This document shows, one piece after another, positions 1 through 10,145 of a DNA stretch of 64,000 nucleotides; positions within the stretch are counted from its first letter, which is position 1; the number at the start of each line of letters is the position of its first letter. The stretch covers positions 62,001 through 126,000 of the forward strand of contig NZ_SMBU01000013.1 of the NCBI RefSeq assembly GCF_004342485.1, given 5' to 3'. The translations under genes were made by a program, and so were the position numbers. Source of the DNA: Roseateles saccharophilus. GTDB lineage: Bacteria; Pseudomonadota; Gammaproteobacteria; Burkholderiales; Burkholderiaceae_C. Below the pieces are notes generated by a model. The model ran no database searches. It was not told the DNA's origin and worked only from the letters and a program-made list of their open reading frames with translations.

Positions 1-1
1 G

Positions 2-3000
2 TTCAACGACATCGGCTACCTCGGGGCCGTGCTGGGCTCTCTCAGCATCACCGCGAAGCCGGTCTCGCTGAGCGGCTCAACGTGGGACGGCCTGTTCGCC
101 TCCGCCAGCGCGCCGGCCCCCGCCAGCGGCTGGCAGTCGGCCGTCTCAGCGGCGCAGCTGGAGGCCAGCGGCTTCGGCAGCATCGTCATCAGCACGGTGG
201 GCGACCTGGCGCTGCTGTCGGAGGTCGGGCAGCTCACGCTGCCGAGGCTCGGCAGCCTCGTGCTGAACTCGCAGAAGGGTCAGGTCGCGCTGGCCAGCTC
301 GGTGCGCCTGCCCGGCGGCAGCCTCACCGCGCAGACGCTGCTGACCGGCGACGTGACGGTCGCCAGCGGCGTGACGCTGGATGCCTCCGGCGCCTGGGTC
401 AACGCCCAGCTCGACGGTGCCGGCTCCAGCGCCGGCACGGCGGGCGGCAGCATCACGCTCAATTCGCAGCGCAGCGTGATCGCAGCGGCCGGCGCTGTCC
501 TCGACGTCTCGGGCGGAGCACTGGTGGACACCGGCGGCACGGTGCGCGGCGGCCTCGGCGGCAGCATCATCCTGAGCGCCGGCCTGCCGAGCCTGCAGGG
601 CGATTCCCTCGACCAGTCGCCGCTGCGCCATCTCGCGATCGCCGGGGTCGACCTGCGCGGCTACTCGAGCACCCGTGGTGGCAGCCTGAGCCTGACGGCT
701 CCTTACGTGGACATCGGCAGTTTCTCGACGGCCCTGTCGGTCAACGCCGACGACGCGGCCCAGATGCCGGACGGCCTCAGGCTGTCGACCGACTTCTTCG
801 GCACGGGCGGCTTCTCCAAATACACGCTGGATGGCCGGCGTGCGCTGGCGGTGGAGGCGGGCGCGACGATCGCACCCAACGCCGCGCTGTGGTTGCAGGG
901 GCCAGCGACCCGCGGCATGCCCAGCGGCGCGCTCGCCGGCAAGGCCTTTGCCGGCGTCGGCCTAGCGGCCAACCAGCTGCCGCAGACGGTGAGCCTGGAC
1001 CTGCGTTCGAGCGGTCTCGGCGTCGACCAGGCCGAAGGCAAACTCAGCGTGGCCGCAGGCAGCCGCTTCGACCTGCAGCCCACGGCCAGCCTCGCGCTGT
1101 CGGCCGCCACCAGCATCTATTTCGACGGCCAGGCCCGCGCGCCGGGCGGGCGGATCGCGCTGACCGCCGGCGTCCTCCTCAACGCCGACAGCCAGGTACC
1201 CCGATTCCTCTGGCTCGGCGCCGACAGCCGACTGGACGTTGCCGGTACCCTGCAACGCACGCCCACCAGCGACGGCTTGCTGCGCGGGCGTGTGCTCGAC
1301 GGCGGCTCGGTCAACTTGTCCATCGCCAACGACTTGCGCTCCAGCTTGATTTGGCAGGCTGGCAGCGTCATCGACGCGAGCGGCAATTCCGGCCCGCTCG
1401 ATGTCTCGCTGCAGAACCAGGGCGGCAACGTGACGCAGCGCCAGACGGTCAGCAGCGCGGGCGGCAGCATCAGCTTCAGCGGCAACGGCCAGATGCTGCT
1501 GGAAGGCACGCTGCGCGCCGCCAGCGGCGGCGGGTCGAGCGCGGGAGGCCAGGTGAACGTGGCACTGCTGAGCGGTAGTGCCAGCCTCGTGGGCGTCGCC
1601 ACGCCGATCGAGCTTGCGCTCACGCAGGCCCCGACGCAGCTCACGGCCACGCTGGACCCGACGCAGCTCCCCAACGCGCTGAACCTGTCGCCACGCGCCT
1701 CGATCTCCGCCGCCCAGGTCGCGGCATCGGGCGCGGCCGACTTGGGTCTTTCGACGCAGGACGGCCTCTTCATCGAGAACGGTGTCAACCTCGCGATGCC
1801 GCGCCAGCTCGCCATCGATACCCCCTCGCTGCGGCTGGACGGCACGGGCTCCGCCACGCTGGCGGCGACCCAGTTGCAGTGGGGCTTCGCCCAGAAGCCT
1901 TCGTTCGGTGACAGTGGCGCGCTGCGGGTGGCCAACGCCAGCGGCGGCAGTGCGCAACTACAGCTCCAGGCGACCGACCTGGTGCTGGGCGAGCGCGTCG
2001 TCACCCAGGGCATCGCCACGCTGGGCCTGAGCGCCAGCCAGGACCTGCGCCTGCAGGCGCGGGTGCTGGACAGCCAGAACGCCCTCACCGGCGCCCTGCT
2101 CACCCAGGCGGACACGACGATCTCGGCGGCGCAGCTGTATCCCGCGTCGGACACCCGCTTCAGCATCGACGCCAGCGGCCACGCCCTGGCGCTGAACGGC
2201 CCGACCGCATCGACAACGCCCGATGCACCGCTGAGCGCCGGCGGCTCGCTCAATCTGCTCGCCAGCACCATCGATGTCTCCGGCACCGTACGCGCGCCGG
2301 CCGGCAGCATCGCGCTGACCGCCACGTCCGCCATCCGCGAACACGCCGGCGCCTCGATCTCCGTCAGCTCGGCGGGCCAGACCCTGATCTACGGGCAGTC
2401 CGCGAGCGGCCAGTGGTTCTCGCCGCAGCAGGTGGGCGGCAACGGCAGCTCGCTGACCGCGCCATTGGCCAAGAGCATCAGCCTCAGCGCACCGACGGTG
2501 GACCTGCAAACCGGCAGCAGCGTCGACCTGCGCGGCGGCGGCCAGCTGCTGGCCTGGCAGTTCATCCCCGGCCCCGGCGGTTCGACGGATGCCTTCTCCG
2601 GCAGCGACGGCGCCTTCGCGCTGCTGCCCGGCCTGCATCTGCAGGGCGCGTTCGACTTCACGCTGCAGGGCGCAACGCCGACCCTCGGCAGGCAGCTCGT
2701 GATCGGGCAGGGAGGCCCGATTCCCGCCGGCAACTACACGCTGCTGCCGGCGCGCTATGCCATCCTCGACGGTGCCTACCTGGTGCGCCCCGTGTCCGGC
2801 GGCACGCCCCTGAGCCTCGGCACCGCGCTCACACAGCCGGACGGCAGCGTCTACGTCGGCGCGCTGCTGGCCGACGCCGGCACCCAGCTGCGCAGCGCCC
2901 TGCCCAGCACCTGGTCCGTGCAGACATCGGCCCAGGCCCTCAAGCACTCGGAGATCCGCACCACCACGCTGGACGGCTTCTTCAGCGCCGCAGCACAGCG

Positions 3001-6000
3001 CGACGGCGCGCCCATCCCCGCGCTCAGTACGGATGCCGGCCGCCTGGTCGTCAGCAGCCAGACGCTCGACCTCGGGCTCACGCTGCAAGGCGCGCCGGGC
3101 ACAACGCCCCAGCCCTCCGGCGACGCGCTGCCCGGCCGCGGATCGCAGGTCTACCTCGCCGCCTCGGCCATGCAGCTGGGCGGCAGCGCGCCGGATGCCT
3201 CGACGCTGCTGCTCGACCCGGCCCAGCTCAACAGCCTGGGCGCCAACCTGCTGGTGCTGGGCGCAACGCCCGGCCCTGCTGCGGCCGATGCGAGCGGGCT
3301 CAACGTCACGGCAGCCAGCCTCACGGTGGCGCCAGGCGCGCATCTGCAGGCCAACGATCTCGTGCTGGCCGCGACCGGCACACTGCAGCTCGGCGACGGC
3401 GCCCAACTGCAGGCCAAGCCCGACCCTTCCAGGCTCGGCGCGACGTCCATCGGCGACCTGCGCATCACCGGCGACGGCGCCGCGCTGCGCCTGTCCAGCC
3501 AGCCCGATGTCGCGTTGCTGCGCAGCCCCACGCTGACGGGCTCCGCGCAACTGGTGCTCGGGCAGAACCTCAAGCTCGATGCCGGCGCCGGCACGCTCAC
3601 GCTCGACAGCTCCGGCACGGCCGCCGCGGGCAGCGGCCTCGCCGTCAATGCGGCCGCGATGACGCTGGGCGCCCAGCGGCTGGCCGTGGGCAGCGCACGC
3701 GATACCACGAGCTGGCTGGTCGACCCCGGCTGGTTCACCGGCCTCGGCGCCAGCAGCAGCCTGACGCTGCGCGGCTACGCCTCCATCGACTTCGGCACCG
3801 GCAGCACGCTGGGCAATGCGAACCTGCGCGACCTCGTGCTGGACAGCCCACTGCTTCGGGCCCCGGACAGCGGCGGCGCCAGGCTTGTCGCCAGCCGCAT
3901 CAGCCTGCTCAACAGCAGCGGGCTGCAGCCGACCGCGAGCCCGACGGCATCCCTGCCCGGCGGCACCCTGTCCGTCGATGCCTCCGGCCTGCTGTCGGTC
4001 GCCTCGGGTGCCCAGCGCACGGAGGCCGCGATCACGCAATGGCGGGCCGGCTCCCTGCTTCGTTTCGACGGCGCCAGCAGCGCCAGTTTCAGCGGCGCAT
4101 TGGAGGTCACGGCGCCCATCGTCGGCAGTGGCTCGGGCGCCGATGCGAACCTGGCCGTGGGTGGCCGCTTCAGCGTTTCCGGAGCCGCCGCCGCCGGCGA
4201 CGCAGCCGCCGCGCTCAGCCCCTCGGGCCGGCTGCAGGTCAGCGCCAGCGACATCGTGCAGAGCGGCGTGATCGACTTCGCCGCGGGCAGCGTCCAGCTC
4301 ACCGCCACCACCGGCGACCTCGTGCTGGGCACGGGCTCGCGCGTGTCGGTGCGCGGCACGAGCGTCAAGCTCGGCGACACCTCCGTCGACCTTCCCGCCG
4401 GTGCGCTCACGATGCAGAGCAACAGCGGCTCGGTCATGTTGAACAGCGGCGCGGTCCTCGACGTGTCCGGTGCCGGCCTGGGCGACGCCGGCGGGCTCTC
4501 GATCTCCGCACCGCAAGGCCGCATCACTACCGCTGGCGACCTGCACGGCACGGCGGCTGCGGGCGCGCAAAGCGCCAGCCTCACGCTAGACGGCGCCATC
4601 GCCACGGACCTCGGCCAGCTCGCCGCGCAGATCGCTGCCGGCGGCAGCAACAACTTCGGCAACTCGCTCTACATCCGCAACCGCCAGGGCGATCAGCAGG
4701 TCGCGTCCGGCACCACGCTGGCCGCGAAACAGATCACGCTGGTCAGCGACCAGGGTGGCTTGCAGGTGGCCGGCACCCTCGACACCCGCGCCGGCGCCTC
4801 GGGCCGCCTGACCCTGGCCGCCGGCGGCGACCTGACCCTGCAGCCCGGCGCCCGCCTGCTGGCCAGCGCCGACGCGAACGGCCGCGGCGGCAGCGCCGAA
4901 CTGAGCAGCACCTCGGGGCTGCTGAGCCTGCTGCCGACCTCGGTGATCGACCTCGGCAGCGGGCCCGCCGGCAGCGCCGCGAGCGCTGTCCTGACCCTGC
5001 GCGCCACGCGGACCGGCCTGGCGGTCGATGGCAGCGGCGCCGGCAGCGATGTGCGCATCGCGCCCGTCGGGTCCGACCTGCTCGGCATCGGCTTCGTCGA
5101 CGTGCAGGCCGTCAAGGTCTACAGCGGCGTCACCCAGATCGTGGCCGGAGCCACGCCCACACCGGCGCCAACGGCTGCACCCACACCCGCTCCCACGCCG
5201 GCGCCAACCGCAGCACCCACACCCGCTCCCACGCCGGCGCCAACCGCAGCACCCACACCTGCTCCCACGCCGGCGCCAACCGCAGCACCCACACCTGCTC
5301 CCACGCCGGCGCCAACCGCAGCACCCACACCGGCTCCCACGCCGGTACCAACCGCAGCACCCACACCGGCTCCCACGCCGGCACCAACCGCTGCGCCCAC
5401 GCCCGCTCCCACGCCGGCACCAACCGCTGCGCCCACGCCCGCTCCCACGCCGGCACCAACCGCTGCGCCCACGCCCGCTCCTACGCCGGCACCAACCGCT
5501 GCGCCCACGCCCGCGCCCACACCGGCGCCAACCGCTGCGCCCACGCCGGCACCAACTGCAGCGCCCACACCCGCGCCAACCGCAGCACCCACGCCTGCTC
5601 CGACGCCGGCCCCCACGACGCCATCGGCCGGCAACGGCAATAGCAGCACCCGCACGACGCTGCCGCCCCCTCCACCCGTCTCGGCGCCTGCCGCAGCACC
5701 GGCCAGCGCCGGCGCGCTCGCGAAAACGGCCGATGCCACCGCGCCCTCCGCACCGTCCGCAGGCAACGGCAACGACACGACACGCACGACATTGCCGCCG
5801 GCACCTCCGCTCGCATCGACAGGCAACGCGCCTTCGCCCAGCCCGGCGCCAACGACAGCGCCCACGCTGGCGCCGACACTCGCACCGACGCCCGCGCCCG
5901 CGCCGACCGTGCTGGGCATCCAGTCGCTGGACGCCGAGAGCCGAAGCTTCGTCAACGCGGCCGCGGAGAACATCGCCAACCGGCTGATGCAGGGCCAGGC

Positions 6001-9000
6001 CGCCCTGCTGCCGCTCACGCGCGTTCGCCCGCTCGTCGAGATCCGCTCCACCGGCGACCTGACGCTGGCCACCGACTGGAACCTGCCACTGCTGCTGGCC
6101 GGTGACCGCGCTGTGACGCCCCACGCCGCGGAAACCGCCGTCACGCTGCGCGCGGCCGGCTCCCTGTTCGTCAAGTACGGCCTGAGCAGCGGCTTCGCCC
6201 CGTCCCAGGCCAGTACGGCGGGCAATCTGGACACCTGGGTCGCGAGCAGCGGCCTGGCCGGCAGCCTTCACCTCGTCGCCGGCGCCGACATCGGGTCGGC
6301 CGATGCGCTCGCCGTCCGCCCGGACGCACCGACCGCGCAGCTGAGCATCGGCCGCGCATCGACCGGCACGGCCATGCCTACCGTGACGGTGCGCAGCACC
6401 ACCGGATCCCTGCAGCTCGCCTCCTCGGGTGACGTGACGCTGACCAACATCGGCGCCAAGGTCTACACGACCGGCATCCCGGTATCCGACCAGGATTCCC
6501 TGGGGCTCCTGCCGGCCGCGCCTCCGTCGCCCACGGCTGCGCCGACACCCGCCCCCACGCCGGCCCCCACGGCCGCGCCGACGCCTGCCCCCACTCCGGC
6601 TCCCACGGCCGCGCCGACACCGGCCCCCACGCCAGCCCCCACAGCCGCGCCGACGCCTGCCCCCACACCGGCTCCCACGGCCGCACCGACACCGGCCCCC
6701 ACGCCAGCCCCCACAGCCGCGCCGACGCCTGCCCCCACACCGGCTCCCACGGCCGCACCGACACCGGCCCCCACGCCATCCCCCACAGCCGCGCCGACGC
6801 CTGCCCCCACACCGGCTCCCACGGCTGCGCCGACACCAGCTCCCACGCCCGCACCTACACCCGCTCCGACGCCGGCGCCCACGACGCCATCGGACGGCAA
6901 CGGCAACAACACCACTCGCACGACCCTGCCGCCACCGCCCCCCGTCGCGGCACCGGCTGCAGCGCCAGCCAGCGCCGGCGCGCTCGCGAAAACGGCCGAT
7001 GCCTCCGCGCCCTCCGCACCGTCCGCAGGCAACGGCAACGGCACGACGCGCACGACCCTGCCGCCAGCACCTCCGCTCGCTTCGACAGGCAACGCGCCAT
7101 CGCCCAGCCCGGCACCCACGGCAGCACCGACGCCAGCTCCGACATTTGCGCCGACAGCCGCACCGACACCGGCCCCCACCCCCGCGCCAACCCCAGCACC
7201 GACGCCCGCGCCCACCAGCGACCCGCTGCCGGTGGCGCAGCTGGGCATCCCGCTGAGCGCCCTCAATGCCAACCTGCAGGTCGCCGGCCGCAGCCCCTTC
7301 CTGCAGGCGGGCGGCCGGGTCGAGGTGAACGCCGGGCGCGACCTGCGCGGTGCCACGCTGGGCACGACGCAGCGCGACGTCACGCAATGGTGGTGGCGGG
7401 CCGGGCTTTCGCCGAGCGTGCCCACCGCCTGGTGGTCGCGCGTCGATCTCTTCAGCCAGGGCATCGCCACCTTCGGCGGCGGCGACATCACGCTGCGCGC
7501 CGGTCGCGACGCGATCCAGGTGCATGCATCGGCCGCGAGCAACGGCTGGCGCGGCGTGCCCACCGATTCGTCGGGCACGGCGACCACCGCCTTCACCCGG
7601 GGCGGTGGCAGCGTGAGCCTGCAGGCCGGCCGCGACGTGCTGGCCGGGCGGCTCTTCGCCAGCCAGGGTGAGCTCGACGTCAGCTCGGGGCGCCGCATCG
7701 GCAGCGACACGACGGCCGGCGTCACGACGGAAGACGCACGGCTGCAGCTGCTGTACGGCAGCACCCGCGTGCAGGTGCAGGCCGCGACGGACATCGACAT
7801 CGCCGCAGTGCGCAGCGCGGCACTGGCTGCGCCATCGGCCCTGTCCGGGGCCAACAACACGCTGGGCCGCCTGGTGCTCGGCGGCCTCGACACCAAGGCC
7901 GCGCTGAGCATGCTCAGCGCGGCCGGCGATGTGCGTGTGCGCAGCGAGATCGGCCGCCGCGACGGCACCACGGACGCACTCGACCTGCAGATGCCCGGCA
8001 TGGTGCAGATCACCGCGGCGGACGGCAGCATCAATCTCGAACAACCGCTCACGCAGAACCCCAGCGGCAATGCGGGCACGGTGCTGCTGGCGCAGTCCGG
8101 CATCACGCTCTCCAACGTCGCGGTGGGCTCGCTCGGGCCTGCGCTCGAGATCGGCGCCTACGTGCGAGGGGCCTATCTGGCGGCCGTCAGCAATGCCTAC
8201 CAGGGCTATGTCGCGCCGGCCCGTGTGCCCGACATGGGCGCCACGGCCGCGGCGCCGGCCACGCCGGTGCTGGACGCCAGCGACCGCAGTCCGGTGCGGG
8301 TGGCCGCCGTGCAGGGCGACGTCACGCTGACGAACACCTTCTATTCCGCGCGCCCCGTCGACATCGAGGCGGGCCGGGACATCGTCTTCAGCGGCACCAC
8401 GGCCACGGTGAACGTTCAGCACCAGGACCGCAGGCTCGACAACCCGGCCGCGCCCACCCCGGTCAGCGAGCTGTCGCTGCTCAAGGCCGGCCGCGACATC
8501 ACGAATCTCAGCATCGACGTGGCCGGCCCCGGCGACCTCGTGCTGATGGCGGGCCGCGACATCGTGCTCGACACCGGCACCAAGTCCGGCGTGGTCGCAT
8601 CGGGAAGCGTCAACAACAGCACCCTGCTGCCCAGCCAGGGCGCCAACATCACCGTGGTGGCCGGGCTGCGGGCCGACGATGCCGACTATCGCAACGCGGA
8701 ACTGCAGGGCTTCCAGCTGCTGGGCGTGAGCGGCTGGCAAGGCCGGCTCGGCACGCTCTACCGGGCCGTGGGCGGCACGGGCGACGCGGCGGGCTTCGCG
8801 GCCCTGCCCGTGGCGGGCCAGCTCGACGCGGTAAGCGCCCTGCTCGGCAGCGCGGCCTACCAGGCCGGCATCGGCAACTATGTCCGCGCCCTGCCCGCGC
8901 GCGCCGACGCCGGCGACCAGAGCCTGCGCATCGCCGCCCTGCTGGGCAAGCCGGCGGGCGACCCGGCGGTTGCGGCCTATGCCAAGGCGGTCGGCAAGCT

Positions 9001-10126
9001 CACGCTGCCGGCCTGGAGTGAACTCAGCGTCGCGCAGGCCGCGCAGGCTTTCGCGGGCCTGCCCGAGGGGCAACGGGCCGGCGCCGTCACGGCCTTGCTG
9101 CTGCCGCGCCTCGCCGCATTGCCCGCGGCGACCCGCCAGCAGGTGCTGCTCGACGCCGCCAGGCCGGAGCAGCTCAAGGCCCTGGGCGACTACGTCCGGC
9201 AGGTGACCTCGCAGCCGCAGCTGTCCGACGCCGATGCACTCGCGGCCTTCGATGGCCTGCCCCTCGCGCGCCAGGTGCCCTGGTTGAACCGCCAGTTGGT
9301 GAGCGAGCTGCGCAGCGCCGGCCGCGCGGCGGCCGCGCTCGACGGCGACGCACGCTGGCAGGCCTACGCCAGCGGCTACCTGGCGGTGAACACCGTCTTC
9401 CCGCTGGACGGGCTGCCGCAACGCCCGAGCGGCGACCTGCTGCTGCCGGCCAGCCAGATCAAGACCGTGCAACAGGCGGACATCACGCTGCTCGCACCAG
9501 GCGGAGGCGCCAACGCCGGCGAAGTGGTGGCAAGCGGCATCGCCAGGTCGCCCAGCCAGCTGGGCATCGTCACGGTCAATGGCGGCAACATCTCGGCGCT
9601 CGTGCGGGACGACTTCGCGGTCAACCAGTCACGGGTGTTCACGCTGGCCAAGGGCGACCTGCTGCTGTTCTCCGAAGCCGGCAGCATCGACGCCGGCCGC
9701 GGTGCCAAGACCGTCGTCGGCGCGCCGGCCCCCGTCCTGCGCCTGGACAACCAGGGACGGCTCGTCTTCGACACGTCGGGCTCGTTCAGCGGGTCGGGCA
9801 TCGCGGTGCTCAACGCCACGAGTGACCTCGACCTCTATGCGCCGGCCGGCGACATCAATGCCGGCGAGGCGGGCATCCGCTCCAAGGGCAATGCCTTCCT
9901 GGCTGCCGAACGGGTGGTCAACGCCATCGACATCCAGGTCGGCGGCAAGGTGACAGGCGGAGGCAAGGTTGATGCCGCACCGACTGTCATTTCAGCGCCG
10001 CCCAATACCGCCCAGACGCAGACCAATGCAGGCCTCACCGGTGGAGACGCCGAGGACGACAACAGAAAGAAGCGCCGCCGCCGCCGCAACCTGCTGCTGG
10101 AGTTCCTGGGCTTCGGCAGCTCCTGA
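2..10126 (+). CDS. Filamentous haemagglutinin family (DUF3739-type) giant exoprotein, 5' truncated by window
   Basis: The frame is open from base 2, so the true start, signal peptide and TPS secretion domain lie to the left; 3,374 codons are present. The sequence is low-complexity Ser/Gly/Ala/Leu/Asp-rich beta-helix material with recurring 'AGRD' and 'GSI' turns, as in FhaB-like TpsA proteins. Two Pro/Thr/Ala stretches (about 5155-5615 and 6531-6880) interrupt the helix. The last third has repeated 'LQAGRD' and 'LMAGRDIVLD' motifs and an alanine-rich helical insert (about 8690-9400), which I associate with the DUF3739 haemagglutinin family. The C-terminus is oddly basic, with an Arg/Lys run just before the end. 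Expected role: surface-exposed or secreted adhesin or contact factor. The stop is 19 bases before the DUF2341-ExbB gene, so it probably leads or belongs to the ExbBD/TonB operon. Its TpsB partner is not visible beside it. Confidence 0.85.
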   Translation, partial: FNDIGYLGAVLGSLSITAKPVSLSGSTWDGLFASASAPAPASGWQSAVSAAQLEASGFGSIVISTVGDLALLSEVGQLTLPRLGSLVLNSQKGQVALASSVRLPGGSLTAQTLLTGDVTVASGVTLDASGAWVNAQLDGAGSSAGTAGGSITLNSQRSVIAAAGAVLDVSGGALVDTGGTVRGGLGGSIILSAGLPSLQGDSLDQSPLRHLAIAGVDLRGYSSTRGGSLSLTAPYVDIGSFSTALSVNADDAAQMPDGLRLSTDFFGTGGFSKYTLDGRRALAVEAGATIAPNAALWLQGPATRGMPSGALAGKAFAGVGLAANQLPQTVSLDLRSSGLGVDQAEGKLSVAAGSRFDLQPTASLALSAATSIYFDGQARAPGGRIALTAGVLLNADSQVPRFLWLGADSRLDVAGTLQRTPTSDGLLRGRVLDGGSVNLSIANDLRSSLIWQAGSVIDASGNSGPLDVSLQNQGGNVTQRQTVSSAGGSISFSGNGQMLLEGTLRAASGGGSSAGGQVNVALLSGSASLVGVATPIELALTQAPTQLTATLDPTQLPNALNLSPRASISAAQVAASGAADLGLSTQDGLFIENGVNLAMPRQLAIDTPSLRLDGTGSATLAATQLQWGFAQKPSFGDSGALRVANASGGSAQLQLQATDLVLGERVVTQGIATLGLSASQDLRLQARVLDSQNALTGALLTQADTTISAAQLYPASDTRFSIDASGHALALNGPTASTTPDAPLSAGGSLNLLASTIDVSGTVRAPAGSIALTATSAIREHAGASISVSSAGQTLIYGQSASGQWFSPQQVGGNGSSLTAPLAKSISLSAPTVDLQTGSSVDLRGGGQLLAWQFIPGPGGSTDAFSGSDGAFALLPGLHLQGAFDFTLQGATPTLGRQLVIGQGGPIPAGNYTLLPARYAILDGAYLVRPVSGGTPLSLGTALTQPDGSVYVGALLADAGTQLRSALPSTWSVQTSAQALKHSEIRTTTLDGFFSAAAQRDGAPIPALSTDAGRLVVSSQTLDLGLTLQGAPGTTPQPSGDALPGRGSQVYLAASAMQLGGSAPDASTLLLDPAQLNSLGANLLVLGATPGPAAADASGLNVTAASLTVAPGAHLQANDLVLAATGTLQLGDGAQLQAKPDPSRLGATSIGDLRITGDGAALRLSSQPDVALLRSPTLTGSAQLVLGQNLKLDAGAGTLTLDSSGTAAAGSGLAVNAAAMTLGAQRLAVGSARDTTSWLVDPGWFTGLGASSSLTLRGYASIDFGTGSTLGNANLRDLVLDSPLLRAPDSGGARLVASRISLLNSSGLQPTASPTASLPGGTLSVDASGLLSVASGAQRTEAAITQWRAGSLLRFDGASSASFSGALEVTAPIVGSGSGADANLAVGGRFSVSGAAAAGDAAAALSPSGRLQVSASDIVQSGVIDFAAGSVQLTATTGDLVLGTGSRVSVRGTSVKLGDTSVDLPAGALTMQSNSGSVMLNSGAVLDVSGAGLGDAGGLSISAPQGRITTAGDLHGTAAAGAQSASLTLDGAIATDLGQLAAQIAAGGSNNFGNSLYIRNRQGDQQVASGTTLAAKQITLVSDQGGLQVAGTLDTRAGASGRLTLAAGGDLTLQPGARLLASADANGRGGSAELSSTSGLLSLLPTSVIDLGSGPAGSAASAVLTLRATRTGLAVDGSGAGSDVRIAPVGSDLLGIGFVDVQAVKVYSGVTQIVAGATPTPAPTAAPTPAPTPAPTAAPTPAPTPAPTAAPTPAPTPAPTAAPTPAPTPAPTAAPTPAPTPVPTAAPTPAPTPAPTAAPTPAPTPAPTAAPTPAPTPAPTAAPTPAPTPAPTAAPTPAPTPAPTAAPTPAPTAAPTPAPTAAPTPAPTPAPTTPSAGNGNSSTRTTLPPPPPVSAPAAAPASAGALAKTADATAPSAPSAGNGNDTTRTTLPPAPPLASTGNAPSPSPAPTTAPTLAPTLAPTPAPAPTVLGIQSLDAESRSFVNAAAENIANRLMQGQAALLPLTRVRPLVEIRSTGDLTLATDWNLPLLLAGDRAVTPHAAETAVTLRAAGSLFVKYGLSSGFAPSQASTAGNLDTWVASSGLAGSLHLVAGADIGSADALAVRPDAPTAQLSIGRASTGTAMPTVTVRSTTGSLQLASSGDVTLTNIGAKVYTTGIPVSDQDSLGLLPAAPPSPTAAPTPAPTPAPTAAPTPAPTPAPTAAPTPAPTPAPTAAPTPAPTPAPTAAPTPAPTPAPTAAPTPAPTPAPTAAPTPAPTPSPTAAPTPAPTPAPTAAPTPAPTPAPTPAPTPAPTTPSDGNGNNTTRTTLPPPPPVAAPAAAPASAGALAKTADASAPSAPSAGNGNGTTRTTLPPAPPLASTGNAPSPSPAPTAAPTPAPTFAPTAAPTPAPTPAPTPAPTPAPTSDPLPVAQLGIPLSALNANLQVAGRSPFLQAGGRVEVNAGRDLRGATLGTTQRDVTQWWWRAGLSPSVPTAWWSRVDLFSQGIATFGGGDITLRAGRDAIQVHASAASNGWRGVPTDSSGTATTAFTRGGGSVSLQAGRDVLAGRLFASQGELDVSSGRRIGSDTTAGVTTEDARLQLLYGSTRVQVQAATDIDIAAVRSAALAAPSALSGANNTLGRLVLGGLDTKAALSMLSAAGDVRVRSEIGRRDGTTDALDLQMPGMVQITAADGSINLEQPLTQNPSGNAGTVLLAQSGITLSNVAVGSLGPALEIGAYVRGAYLAAVSNAYQGYVAPARVPDMGATAAAPATPVLDASDRSPVRVAAVQGDVTLTNTFYSARPVDIEAGRDIVFSGTTATVNVQHQDRRLDNPAAPTPVSELSLLKAGRDITNLSIDVAGPGDLVLMAGRDIVLDTGTKSGVVASGSVNNSTLLPSQGANITVVAGLRADDADYRNAELQGFQLLGVSGWQGRLGTLYRAVGGTGDAAGFAALPVAGQLDAVSALLGSAAYQAGIGNYVRALPARADAGDQSLRIAALLGKPAGDPAVAAYAKAVGKLTLPAWSELSVAQAAQAFAGLPEGQRAGAVTALLLPRLAALPAATRQQVLLDAARPEQLKALGDYVRQVTSQPQLSDADALAAFDGLPLARQVPWLNRQLVSELRSAGRAAAALDGDARWQAYASGYLAVNTVFPLDGLPQRPSGDLLLPASQIKTVQQADITLLAPGGGANAGEVVASGIARSPSQLGIVTVNGGNISALVRDDFAVNQSRVFTLAKGDLLLFSEAGSIDAGRGAKTVVGAPAPVLRLDNQGRLVFDTSGSFSGSGIAVLNATSDLDLYAPAGDINAGEAGIRSKGNAFLAAERVVNAIDIQVGGKVTGGGKVDAAPTVISAPPNTAQTQTNAGLTGGDAEDDNRKKRRRRRNLLLEFLGFGSS
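5155..5614 (+). repeat. Proline-rich tandem repeat 1 (PTPAPTAAPTPA units)
   Basis: In-frame tandem repeat of about 36 bases (12 residues) coding alternating PTPAP and TAAP units, roughly a dozen copies with silent third-position differences. It lies inside the giant haemagglutinin gene and should form an extended, rod-like or disordered spacer. Such repeats can change copy number by slippage or recombination without shifting the frame. Confidence 0.9.
5615..5850 (+). repeat. Linker duplication, copy 1
   Basis: Codes a Gly-Asn-Gly/Thr-Arg-Thr-Thr-Leu-Pro-rich linker that recurs 1,266 bases (422 codons) downstream at 6881-7116. The two copies match closely at base level, keep the frame and are each preceded by a PTPAP tract, so tract plus linker appear to have been duplicated together. 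Confidence 0.8.
6531..6880 (+). repeat. Proline-rich tandem repeat 2
   Basis: Second in-frame PTPAP/TAAP tract, using different synonymous codons (more GCC/CCC) from the first, so the arrays have evolved apart or expanded separately. A shorter PTPAP tail recurs at about 7110-7220 after the second linker copy. Confidence 0.88.
6881..7116 (+). repeat. Linker duplication, copy 2
   Basis: Second copy of the linker at 5615-5850, offset by exactly 1,266 bases, with only scattered substitutions (for example Ser-Ser replaced by Asn-Thr after the first Gly-Asn-Gly). Confidence 0.8.
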
Positions 10127-10145
10127 TTTCCCGAGAGACCACACC

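Noticed and set aside
5155-5614. Short-period repeat that could be a CRISPR
   Set aside because: The period is a multiple of codons, with no unique spacers; it codes a PTPAP tract within a continuous frame.
4586-9472. Minus-strand open frame of 1,628 codons opposite the first haemagglutinin gene
   Set aside because: A high-GC antisense shadow: Arg/Gly/Cys-rich low-complexity translation with no family motif, while the + strand frame has clear haemagglutinin repeats.
9969-10145. Earlier in-frame start for the DUF2341-ExbB gene
   Set aside because: It would overlap the haemagglutinin gene and bury a good signal peptide that begins at 10146.
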